Assembly: GCA_013398275.1 (NCBI GenBank) | Contig: VZSE01002187.1 | Location: 579,813-643,812, forward strand | Length of the DNA stretch: 64,000 nt | From: Promerops cafer | Lineage: Eukaryota; Chordata; Aves; Passeriformes; Nectariniidae | Direction of reading: 5' to 3' | Shown: positions 49,316 through 60,920 of the stretch, one piece after another | Numbering within the stretch: the first letter of the stretch is position 1 | How the letters are laid out: each line of letters opens with the position of its first letter | The notes under the pieces: model-generated | Seen by the model: only the letters and a program-made list of their open reading frames with translations | Told to the model about the DNA's origin: nothing | Database searches by the model: none | Translations under genes and position numbers: made by a program

Positions 49316-50199
49316 TTGAAGAGCACACCCTGCCAGAACTGTGTCTGAGGAGGCTTTGTCCCCCCAGCCTGGCACCCTGGGCTGTGCCACCTCCTGCTGT
49401 AGCCACCCCAGGCACCAGCAGCCCACTGCCCTGGGAATTCATCCCCTTCTCCAGAAGAAAATGTCTCTTGTCAGATTTATTTCCCAGCAGGACACGCCCC
49501 AGTTGGTGCAAGGACTGCTCCCCGGGTGTATCCCACCCTGGCAGCAGCAGAGGAACGTTCTCCTCCATCCCTGCAGTGTCCCCCACACTCCTCCTCACCG
49601 CCCCACCTCGCACAGAAAGACTCCAAAGGCGTTTTTTTGGGGGGGTCTCATGATTAAAAAATTGGCTCTGCAATGCTTTATGCATGCATCTGTTATGCTA
49701 AAATAACCCTCCTTCCTAACCATGCCCACCTGCTGTCTTTTTCAATTTTAAGTATTTCTAAGTAGCAATCAAATCAGTATAATTTGTTCTTTATCTCAGA
49801 AAAACCATTGTGAAAGAAAAATGTGACCATTATGTTACATCAGGGAAAAATACCAGCCCTTTCTTTCCAGCCTTCTCTCTGTTCTATCAGATCTCAGTCG
49901 TCATTATGCCCGTCAGATTTAATATTGCTCGAATGCTCCGAGCTTCCTTTAATCACTGCAACCTTTCTGCCATCCCCGAGCTCCCCCCTCCCCAAGGTTA
50001 AGGCTTTTTTCCTTTCTTTTTTAATTCAGATACATAAATACGCATGTTAAGAATGCGTTAAGGGTTTCCAGGAGACGGCTTGCGGGGCGGCCTCGGGAGC
50101 CGGCTGCTCGCAGAGCGCTGCCATCACCGCTATTGTGCGGGACGGAGGGGCCGGCTCTGGGCCAGGCGGGATGCGCCAGACAGGGCCACCACCCACCGG

Positions 50200-50380
50200 C
50201 TGCTCCGGGGGGATCACAACAACAACCCGAGCAAATATTGACGCTCTGATCAATGCTGAGATTAGGATTGACTGTCGGAACACACCCAGGTCGCTGTAAA
50301 AACATTCAGGGCTGCAGATTTCAATAAAGCCTACGGATCAGAGGGCATTGGTAAATGATTATTTATAGACTCGCTGCAGA
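50200..50380. promoter_or_regulatory. Candidate conserved non-coding element
   Basis: Contains GCAAATATTGACGCTCTGATC, CTGAGATTAGGATTGACTG and GGTAAATGATTATTTATAG, beside a CpG-rich block (50075-50180). No open frame of note. Confidence 0.33.
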
Positions 50381-51359
50381 GGCAGGGCAGAGAGGGAGCC
50401 CATTACAGTTTGGATCAATCCCTTCACGTGCCAAGGGCTGGCTGCGATGCGGTGGGGCAGGCTTTGGGAAGATCTCTCTCTGGTTTAAAGGATGGGGCAG
50501 CAGAACCTTTCATCCGTTCTCAATCCCCTGATCCCTCGCAGGCTTAGTCCCCTTTCAGTTCACTGATTATTCAAACATCTTCCCCGATCCCCCACATGGT
50601 CTCTGGCCACCCCGACCCCCAAACCCCCCTCTTGAGCCCAAGACTGGCAAAGCTGTGACGGAGCTGAGCCCTGACCATCCTTTTTGTCCTACAGATGCGA
50701 CTTTAGAGGAGCCCCTGCGTGCACTGCAGCAGCTGGGCAACCTGCAAACACACCAGTGGCCTCTGGTAACCCCTCAGCCTGTGTTGTCTCCAGGGGCTCC
50801 CCGTGAGACACCGCAGGGACAGCGCAGACGCGCTGCTCACCGCATCCTGCCCCGGGAGGGCACCGAGGAGCTGGGCCCTGCAGAAACTCGTCCTTCAGCC
50901 TGCAGACCTCTGATCAGCTTTGGCAAGAGTAGATGCTAAAAATAAATCCCGTCCTTTCCTTCCCTTTTGACTTCCCAAAAGCCAGGCTAAAAATAAGAGC
51001 TATTTGCAGGAGAATCCCCCAGCACTGAGACTCCTTTCCCCGTCCCTCTCCCAGGGCACAGCACTGTTGCTGTTAAGTGACCTGTGAGTGCATCTGCAAG
51101 AGATGAGAAAAGTGGCACACAAGGTTCAGAGCATTAAACAGGCACCCAGGGCTGGGGTCAAGCATTTCTGGTGATGAGTGAGCTCTCCCTGCCAGCTCCT
51201 CAGGCCACTGAGAGCTCAGCACTGACCTGCTGACCACGTGCTCCGGACCGAGGGGCTGCAGGACCAACCCTCCCGGCCAGCCCTCCCCAGCCTCCACCTC
51301 CTTGCTGCTTTCCCACCCCAGCACACCCTGCACACGTGCTCTCCAGCCAGCTCAGCTAC

Positions 51360-51560
51360 ACTTCACAGAGTCTAGTTTCCATAAATAAAAATTAAGCAAA
51401 CACTTAACAAGCGTCATGCATATTAATACCCTCCAGGTGAAGGTTAGCATGAGCTGTGATTGTGGCAAATCCGCATTTGATTAGATTGACTTGAAAACAG
51501 GGGAGATAAACAGCCCACAAAAACCTAAAAATTACTATAATTTATTCTTTTGACCTCTAC
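51360..51560. promoter_or_regulatory. Candidate conserved non-coding element
   Basis: Contains CATAAATAAAAATTAAGC, GTCATGCATATTAATACCC (octamer-like ATGCATATTA) and TTTGATTAGATTGACTTG. AT-rich contrast with both flanks; non-coding. Confidence 0.33.
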
Positions 51561-54500
51561 GAGTTTCTCAGTTTTATACAGCTTCAGCCTCCTTCCCTGC
51601 TCAGGGCACTTTGAAGGAGCAGGTGGTGGCACATGAAAAGTGACTCCACTCCCCTGGCCTCTTGAAGGGCTCCCCACACGTACACACAGCCTCTGTACAG
51701 CCACTCAGGGGGTTTGACTCAGCCAAATTGCAAAAAGCTCCTTGTGGAAATGAGAGACCTGTTTCAGGTCCCTCTGCTGAGCCTGGAGGGGGACACTGTG
51801 GCTGCTGGAGGAGCAGGAGGTGTCAGGGATGGCAGAGTTGCCTTCTCTCACAAGCTGCAGTGCGTTGGTTCTGAGCTGTGGTGCTGCTGGGAAGCCAGTG
51901 GGATGAGGCTGGCTTGGGAAGCAGCATTTCCCCCTGCCAGCCCCCAGGTACACCCTGTCCAACAGATCTGTACCTTTGCAATAAACTTCCCACAGCCCAG
52001 GCAGTTCCCCCTGGGCCCAAGCTCACGTCTGGGGGAGTGCAGATGTTTGACGAGACCCCTCATGGGATGAGCAAAGGAGCTCCCAGTTCCTGAGTTTTTC
52101 CAGCACAGCAGTCACTGCTTTCCCCACCCTCTAACCCAAGCCATAAAGGACATTCCAGCTGCAGACAGAGCGACGACAGCTGCTTAACAAATCCCAGTAA
52201 GGACGAGGTGGCAGGATCCAAACTGCGGCTGGAAGTTCTCCGTGGGGTCCCTGCTCCACTGCTGAGCACACGGCGCAGTTGCTGTGGAAGATGGGCCGTT
52301 GTTATTCATTCCTGTCCCGTCGGTGGTGACAGTGTTAATCACAGCAGTCTCTGGGAGAAGGATGCTAATGAAGACGTGATGCGGGCAGCGCCGTCCGCAG
52401 CCATTTCTCAATTCATTAGCATCCTGTCACTCCGAGGGTGACCGCAGAGACCCGTGTTCCCACCTTTCACCAAAACATGACAGGATAATAAAGCAACACT
52501 ATTTTTACTGGGGAAAAGCCAAGAACATTCCTTAAGCTCAGTGCTTGTCCCTAGAACTGGGAGCAAAACCCCAGCACCCAACCGAGCAACAGCAAACGCC
52601 TGGCACCCCGGCAGGGCACCCACAGGCAGGTCCAGCAGCCCCATTGCTCGGCTCAGGGTGCTGCTGTACCCGTGACAAGGAGCACTTGGAAGGTGGAAAG
52701 ATGTGCCTGTGTTTGAATGGCAGCATCTGCTTTTAGTGAGATGCTCACGAGCAGCAAGTCTGGCAGATGCTGGTGTGACAAAGCAGCCAGGAGGTCCCTG
52801 GCCATGTCAGCTTCCTGAATCCAAGAGAAATCTCATTGCCTCCCTTCCTACTACAGCTGAGCAGCAGTCAGTGCTTTGAGGCAGAGTGAGGTGAACACGT
52901 GTTGGCAGCGCCTGGCCAGCACCAGAGACCTCGCACTTCTCTGATTGAATTTCACTCCTCTCCCTGGATCCCTCCTGGCTGCCCTGCCAGCCTCAGCTGC
53001 AGCACAGCCTGAGCTGGGAGCAGGCAGCCAGCACATCCAGCCCCTGCTGCCCGAGCCCTCCCCGGGGCTGTCAGCTCTCACAGCCTCACTGCGTCCTGAT
53101 GGCAGAGAGCAAGTGTGGATGGCTGCGGGCAAGTGACCAGGGTGGGGATCACCACGGGCAGAGGAGACACAGTGAGGTGCAGAGAAGGCAAGCAGGCAAC
53201 AGGAGCACATCCAGAGCCAGCCCGTTTGAAGACACGGTCGTGCCAAGACCCACGTGGGGGTCCCATCCCTGTATGGAGCCACCCAGCAAGGACAACTCTG
53301 CAGGAAGCAACCTTCTGAAGCAGCTGATGAGGAAAATGCATTTGCCACCCTCCCAGATGAAAGAAAACGTTCAGTGCACACTCTGACAATACAGACCTCT
53401 CCTGATCTGATGCTCACTCCTCTTGAAAACACTCAAAAAAAGAATAATCTTGCTCCCCATCCTCCTCTCACAGGCTCGCACAAAGGCACCAGCTCTTCTC
53501 CATGTCTTTTTTTTTTTTTTTAAATAAAGACCATGCACTTCCATTTAATTAAAAGTATCTACGTAGGAATGAGATTAATTAATTCTCCTTCTACCCAAGA
53601 GCCCTCTCATTGTGTTCACTTAAATGAGGTTTTAAATGTTGTCTCTGTGCCGTATCTGGGCCAGTTGTCTCCAGACAACACTTGGAATGTTCTTGCAGCT
53701 CGTGCTATGCCACCCTGTCTCTTCCAAGGAAATGAAGAGCACAGGGCCAGCCACTCCCTGCTTTGGAGGGTGTTCAGAGTGGAGCTCAGGGTGCAGGTGG
53801 CCATCTCTGAGGATCTGCTCATCCTGCCAGTAGCCTGCACAGTCCAGGACACAGCCAGCCTCCACACAGCCCTGGAAATGCCAGGAGAGAGCTGCCAGAT
53901 CTCCACGGCTGCAGCACAGTGGAGGGGAAGAGGCAGCTGGGACAGGACCTTGTGTCCCACACCACTGGTGCTAATGATGAGTGAGAAGCAGCAAGGACAC
54001 CCCCCCACCTCCTCCCAGCACCACCAGCCCCGGCCCCAGCTCCTCTGATGCAAGTCAGTAAATCAGCAGTCTGGGAGATGCTGCTTCCCAGCCCGGCACC
54101 TTCCGTGGGCACCCGCCCATGTCTCTGCACAGGTCAAGCACAAAGGCACTGGAGGATGACAGCTGACATGAGAACTCAGCTTTAACCATCCCAAATAAAA
54201 GGAAAGGGAGCAAAGAAAACGAACAAGCTCCTCAGCTTTGGAGAGGTGACCTCAAGCGATGCTGCAAGAATGGCCTTGTCTATTCTGCCTGAGGAGCAGC
54301 ACACACACTCCTTGCACCCAAATTCCACCTGTTGCAGGGGAGACACCCTTCTGCTACTTGGAGCTGCTCGTGGTCATGGCAGGGAGCTCTGCTCTCCCCT
54401 TCCCAAATGGCTCCCCCAGGTAGACCCCTGGCAAAGCACCACGTTTGCATCCCACTTCTCAGAGGCAATTCATGTTTCACCCAAATTCCCTACGATAAAT

Positions 54501-57419
54501 CTTTATCTGAGTGCCCATGGCAAGCCTGGGGTGACTTTGTTCACTCAGAGTAGCTCCACACAGATTAGCTCCTTGTGGCACTCAGCCAGTTCATATGGAT
54601 TATGATAAATGCTTTGACAGATTTTTCTGACTTTGGGGGGAAAACCCAAAAGCCCGAGAGGAATGGAGGGGAAGAAAAAAGAGACTGTTTGCCTGCCCAC
54701 ACTGCAGATAGCACTGGAGATGTGAAATATTCATTGCCTTTCAACCAGGCAGGGTCAACAAGCTGGCAAACACTTCTCCACCCCAGGTATCAAATCATCT
54801 CCTTCCCTGGCCCCCCTGGCAGCAGCCCCTGGGTCTTGCTTCTTTCCTGCGCCATCCCTCGCTGCCTGCCCTGGAGAGGCCAGGACTCCGTGGAAGGATG
54901 CTGCTCTGCCTGCTCCTTCCTCTGCACCCCGAGGAGGACTGGAGGCTGCAGGTGGATCTTTAAAGCCGATTTGGGATGCCCAGGCAGCACTTACCTCCTC
55001 CCGATTTATGTCTCTGCAGCAAATACAGTAAATTCAGCGGATCGCCTTAACCTTTGGTGTTGTCTCTCCCCTGTAACTCTAATCTTTCATTCATCTCAAA
55101 TATGAGCAAAGCCTCTCTGGATAGTAAAGTGACAATGAGACTGGCAGGCATGTCACCTTTCGGTCACACACGGGGACTGTGGATGCTCTGGGTGCCACCT
55201 GCAGCCCTCGCCTGTGCAGGAGCCTGGCCCCGGGCTTGGACTGGCCTCAGGAAGGATGCAGGAGCCTGAGTTCCAGCTCCCGTGATAGCCAAGCCTCCCC
55301 CTGGGAGAGCCAGGGCTTGCAGAGAGAAGCACACAGCCTGCCTGAGACAGGGCTGCCATCTGCCCGGGGATGGAAATTTCCAGCATCCCTTTCATGCACC
55401 CGTTTGCTCCCTGCCGGGGTTCTCTGCCTGCCATTAGCCTTCAGAGCTCTGATTTGTCGGCCTGTCATTTGGACAAATGTTGACGGGCAGAAACAAGCAG
55501 GGCTTTCTTTCCCCCCCTCCCCTTTTCTCTCTTTTTCCACCTTCTACACTCTCCACTGCCAGTGAGAACATCAAGGGAAAAGGATGAACAACTGACCCAT
55601 AAAATAAATACAGGGCTTACAGTTTCTGATAGAGATTAAATATTGTAGGAGTCATGACTAGATAAAAGCCAGTGGAAGGAAAAGCCTCAGACCTCAATAG
55701 AGCATTAAATAAAAAGAAAGCAGCACATATACACACACCCAGACACAAGAAGATGTGCTGCAAGATTTATGGGGAGTTTGATAATCTGAACTGGTTTTGC
55801 TCCAAGCAGACTCACCTCAGGAGTGCAGCTCCCACACAGCCCTGAGGAGGCTGAGGAGACGAGTAGAGGCAGAGCATGGTTCTGCCTCAGCCCGTCCCTG
55901 GGCTGGCAGCCTCTGTCCCCAGTGCCAGAGAGGCCCCCAGCAGCACTCCCAGTGCTAGACACAGTGACCAGTCCACGTGGACCAAACAGGCAGGGGCAGA
56001 CTGTGGGAGCCCACTGGTGGTGGTGGGTGATGGCAGCTCCTCCAGAGCTCGAGGGCTTTGATGGGCACATCTGACACGGTCTGCTTGTGACCCTGCCAGT
56101 CTCAACAGGAGAAGATGATGCTCCAAGGATTTCCACTGAACACACAAAGGGTCCAACAACCTCAGCAAACCCTCTCTGCTCCCTGCTCTTCATTTCCCTT
56201 TGCCTCACTGAGAACTGTCTGCTAAGCTCTCCTGTGACCCAGGTCGTGAACATGGAGCTTGCCAGGACACCACAGATTTAATTTCCCCTCTCTCAAGTTG
56301 CAAACCTGCGAAGTTTGGGGTTTGCTCTGAAGCAGCCTGCCAAGCGTGGCACGAGCGCCGTGGGCCGGGCCCAGCTCGAGGCAGGGCTGCCCCCGTGCCC
56401 TGCAGTGGGTCCCCCCGGGAGCAGGGGCACCCTGATGCTCCAGCCGAGCAGCCAAGCAATCAGGCAAGCACCAGGCAGAGAAAGCGGCAGCACAGTGAGA
56501 ACTGGAGCCGCTCTTGGCAGCAAATTAGGCATTTAAAAACTGAGGAGAGTGAGTGGCGAAGATTAAATGCATTATAGATTTGCTGGAGGAGAGGCGAGCG
56601 AAGCAAAGGTGGATCATTGACACCCCTCAGGCAACTGGGTGAAGATTTGTTTATGTACTGGTGTGTAATCAAGTAGGAATGAATGCGAGACACGGGGCCT
56701 TAATTTTTCATTTGCAATCAAGGCCACGTACACACCTTTTCTTAGTCACAGAAAAACACTGCCACTCTCCCTGTCCCTGCTCAGCAGCATTACCCGCAGA
56801 AGGGACAATTACCAGGGATAATCGGGCTGATTGCGGACAGGAGCAGTGGGGGAAGGAATGCTCGGGGCTGCAGGGAAGAGCAGCCAGGCTGGTGGATGTG
56901 GGAAGAAACTGGGTTCCTGGCAGGTCCCAGCACCACTGGAGGATGCTCCGGGCACCGTGCTCCCCTGGCTTGGAGCAGGTTGTGTGGGAGAAACATGAAT
57001 GGCCAGGGCACAGCACGGACAAGGGGCATGTCTGAGGAAGGGCAAGCTCTGAGCACGCTGTGCCCCAGTGCGGGGCACGGGGCAGCACCTCCCGTCCCGG
57101 GCACGGACACAGGGACCAGGTACTGAGAATGGAAAGCTGACCATGGACTCGGAACACAGTGGAGAGGAGCTGGAACAGAGAAGGGAACAAAGGTGCAGGG
57201 TGCAGAACAGAACATGGAGAGCCACAGGCTGAAGATTACCTTCTCCATCTCATTGAGATTCCCATGCAGGTCCCATTTTGAGGAGCTGCTGCCAACCTGT
57301 CGCAGCTGCGGTGCTTGGAGGCAGCGAGGTGCCGTCCCCGAGGGAGGCTGAGAGCCGAGAACAGAGGAGAGAGGAGGGCGTCTGATCAAATATTCCCTTT
57401 ACTCCTGGCAGCCTTCACA

Positions 57420-57610
57420 TCTCCCGCTCGCGAGTTCCGTGCGTGCCTGCTCCGAGCGCGCTCCGCAGGCGAGGCGCTGCCAGCGCCGCTCACCCCGCCC
57501 GCTGCAGCCGGGAGGGGCCGCAGGAGTCCCGGCAGGAGCGGCGCTGCCGATGCTTAACCTGGGCCACTGAAGCCGAGGGCTCAGCGGCCCAGGTGTGGCG
57601 TGGCACCAAG
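57420..57610. promoter_or_regulatory. Orphan CpG-rich patch
   Basis: CpG-dense stretch (CTCGCGAGTTCCGTGCG, GAGCGCGCTCCGCAGGCG, GGAGCGGCGCTGCCG). No known gene starts here. It could be the promoter of an unannotated non-coding RNA or simply a GC-rich patch. Confidence 0.38.
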
Positions 57611-58561
57611 CACGCCCCACTGCACAGGTACCTCTGCAGCGAGGGATTCCCACTTTGGGGCAGTTTGTCGAGGAAGAGGAGGGGATCCCACTCACCCCGA
57701 AGGATGCTGAGAGCCAGCACCTGAGGACTCGGGTCAGCACTGGTACTGCTGGGACACAAAGCAGGAAAATAGGATTTCCAGCATTTCTCTGGGGACCGGG
57801 CACAGGACAGCTTAGAGCAACTCTGCCAGCCACCACAGGGAGTGAAGTCAGGAGGCAGACGTGGATCTGGCTCACAGCAGCGTCCTAAGACAGAAACAAA
57901 ACTTCCCAGGGCTGCTGAATCCCTGCAATCTTCCAAAGAGCTGAGTTTCCCCACCTTCTGGGTGCCCCCCAAGCCACACTCAGGCTGGCAGTGCCCAAAC
58001 CCTGTTCACCTTGGATTGCAGAGCTCAGGGACTGTTGAGTGGCCTCTCTCCCCAGCCCTTCCTATCTGCATTCTGCATTCTGTTCCGTCTGTAGGCATTA
58101 TTCCTATGCTGCCCACACCACTCCGGGTCTGTGACTTACAGGGCTGCTGCCATCCTGCAGAGCAGGATAAGGAGCTGGAGCGGGAGAACGCGGCTGTGGG
58201 CAGGTAGGAGAGGCACACGGGTTAGAGCTGCTATCAGTGCAGCTCGGCCCGGGCTGACAGGGAGAACAGATGGAGAGCTCCGCAGCCAGCGCTGGCTCCG
58301 AGGTGGGAGGCACCGGGGAGTCCTGAGCAGAGCGGGGTGTCAGTCCATCCCCCCGGGGGCCGCCTGAGGGGGCAGGACGGGCCTGGAGGGGTGAGCGAGG
58401 AACTGACCTGCCACGGGACAGGGAGACATCCTGAGAGGCACCGCAGGGGCTGACGATGTCCCCAGTCACAGAAGCTCTCAGGGGTTTCTCTCCAGGAGAG
58501 CCTGTGCTGGGCAGGACTGCTGAGCTCTCATCCTCCTGGCTGCCACAGCTGGACCTGAACA

Positions 58562-58671
58562 GTTTGCTTATTTCACTCAAGCTCTTTATTGCACTAAAGT
58601 GCTTATTCAACTAAAGTTTATTTTTTCAAGTAGTTTGTTAGTTCATCTGAAGTTTATTTTTCTTTCTAAAA
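58562..58671 (-). repeat. Degenerate 17-20-bp tandem array carrying AATAAA-like hexamers
   Basis: Six adjacent units on the plus strand start with GTTT/GCTC/GTGC and end in CTAAA/CTCAA-like words, with lengths 19, 18, 17, 17, 19 and 20. On the minus strand, the sense strand of CADM1, five of six contain AATAAA or AATAAG. No satellite family is recognised. Confidence 0.65.
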
Positions 58672-60920
58672 GCTGTTCGTTTACACAGCGCGGTTAATTG
58701 ACCAGAAACTGACCACGGAGCTCCTCGGTTTGCAGCGCAGCTGCAGGGCGTGCACAGCTCTGCAGAGGGCTGGTGCTGCCTCCCGGCAGGACCCTGCTGC
58801 TCACGGGGTACACAGCTGAGACCTCGCAGTGCTGCCGGGGTCACCTCCACGGGTGACTCTGGAAACAGGACAGGCCCAGTTTAAACCCTTCGTGCTCAAT
58901 AGACAGAAATTATTTTCCTGGTTACACTAACTCAGATGTAAATTTTTAAGCCGGGTGTTGGGGCTTAGATGGAATTTGGGTTTTCCCTTCACTGAATGAC
59001 ACAACCAGATAAAGCTGCTGGGACACAGCACTGGGGTGTCACACGTGCCCCCGCCCGATCGATGCCACCTGGGGCAGGCGTTATCCCAGCCACTGCCTAG
59101 AAAATGGGATTGGATCTTCAGAAAAAGCTATTAGCCCCTTGTCAGGACCCTCTGATGAGAACTGACTGGGCAGCATGGATCGATGCTGCCAGCTCATGCC
59201 TCATCCCTGCTCCCGTGTATTTCAATCACCCACCCAGAATCCAGGTGCACCTTACCTGATGTGAGTTTAAGTGTCATTTATTGCTAATTACTTTACCTGG
59301 CATAAGGTTTTCAGCAGCTTCAGTCTGGCAGAACAGGCTGTAATTACACAAGTCAGACTCAGATACCCAGTTAAAGCAATTCCTCCCTGTATTTGGTTAA
59401 AAAGGGAAGAAAATTAAGAACTGTATTACTGACCTAATAAAATAATTTTGCAATTAGGACCAAATGACTTCTGCAACCTGTGAAAATGTGAAATTCAGGG
59501 CAAAGACTACATTCTTATTTGAAGTAATGATGATTTTCCTCATTTTTGTAAAATCCTGGCAGTGTCCTCAGCCCTGTGTAAGGGACCAGGCTCAGCAGCT
59601 GTGGGGTCATGTTTGAGCAGTGTGTTTCTGCAGTTGGACACAGGATACAGGGGTCACTACATCTTGTGAGCTTTCCCCATCCAAGCTCTTTGTATCTCAG
59701 TATCTGAGAAGTTAATGCAAAGGGTTTCATCAGGTACCTGATCCTGCATGCTACAGGAACAGCTTCCTGCCACCTACTTGTAATGCCCATGTAGGGCCAG
59801 AGAAGGAAAGGACCAGAGTGTTTAGGTTCAATAGGAAGAAAAGCACCAGTAAATAACCTGAAAGACGTAGACCCCTGAGAGGATAAATTACAGACACCAC
59901 AAGTGTGAGACACAATTAGTGCTGGCTTGAGGAGAAAACCATCGTGAGCTGGCATCGGGGGCCCGTGAGCCGCAAACCTCTTCTGTGCTGAAATAATTGC
60001 AATAGCCATGGAAACCATCAAAGCTGCTCTGCTCATTTCAGGTAAGAAAAGAGCGAGCTGCTTTTTTGGCTCTGCCCTACGGTTTTCCCCTCAGTGTCAT
60101 GATTTCTCTCACAAAAACGTTAGTTGTGACATAACCACGAGACGCAGCCAGTGCTCAAGAGCTGGCCAGTGGCCTTGGCCTGGCACTCACGCCCGGGTCC
60201 GCGCGGCCCCTCCGGTGCCACGCACGCTGCTTCTGCACGGCTGCTCCGGTGTGATCTCCTCGAAAAGCAATTGTCTTTCTCCTCATCCTTTGTGCAAAAC
60301 ATAAAAGATTAATGATTCTAATTTCAGCGCTGCAGCTGCCTCGCAGCCAGATCTGGGCGCTGTGGTGGAGGGAAGGCGGGAGAAGGAGCGCGCCGCCGGC
60401 TGCCCGGGGCCGAGCGGAGCCAAACGGATCCTCCCCAGATCCGCGCTGCGTGTCTTGAGGCACACAGACACCGCGTGTCACCACCTGGAAATGCCAATGT
60501 TTTAAGGACGCATGCCAGGAAACCTGGCAGCACAAGGACTGAATGGGAGACAGGAACAGGGTGAAGGAGGTCACATACTTCAACACTGACCTCCCAAGGG
60601 AGGATTTAAATATTTGTCTGCTATTAAGAACTCGTGTACTGACCTACCTCAGCTTGGGAAGGTTGGAATATCAGTGTCAGATCCATTTTCTCCAAGGCAT
60701 TACTCCACAAAGAAAATAATTTAGCAATTATAAACAAGAAATGTATGAAATCTGCTCTATACAGTATGCAGGTTCAATACATCAGGTTTAACTTCTTTTG
60801 TCCTAGTGCTGAGTGTGACCTGCTTGGCCCCAGCTCCTCCTGCCCATGTTGCTGGAGGAGCTCCATGTTGATAGTGGACTCTGTAACAGCTGGGATAAAG
60901 AGTGCAAAACAAGATCTAGT
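58672..60920. other. Region downstream of CADM1, no gene seen
   Basis: AT-rich at 59240-59480 and 60590-60760, CpG-rich at 60160-60440. One minus-strand AATAAA (TTTATT at 59277-59282) could serve a longer CADM1 transcript. No coding exon is recognised. Confidence 0.55.

Larger units (their letters stand above)
49316..58561. other. Intergenic, no gene seen
   Basis: Strong AT-rich islands lie at 49650-49960, 50200-50380, 51360-51560, 53530-53640, 55560-55720 and 56520-56720. A T15 run is at 53507-53521. A CpG-rich patch is at 57420-57610. Frames such as 53533-54048 (+) and 52851-53432 (-) show no recognisable domains and no plausible splice partners. Confidence 0.6.

Noticed and set aside
52851..54048. 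Frames of 193 codons (minus) and 171 codons (plus)
   Set aside because: No recognisable domain, no biased codon use, no splice partners, and the surrounding DNA is typical intergenic sequence.
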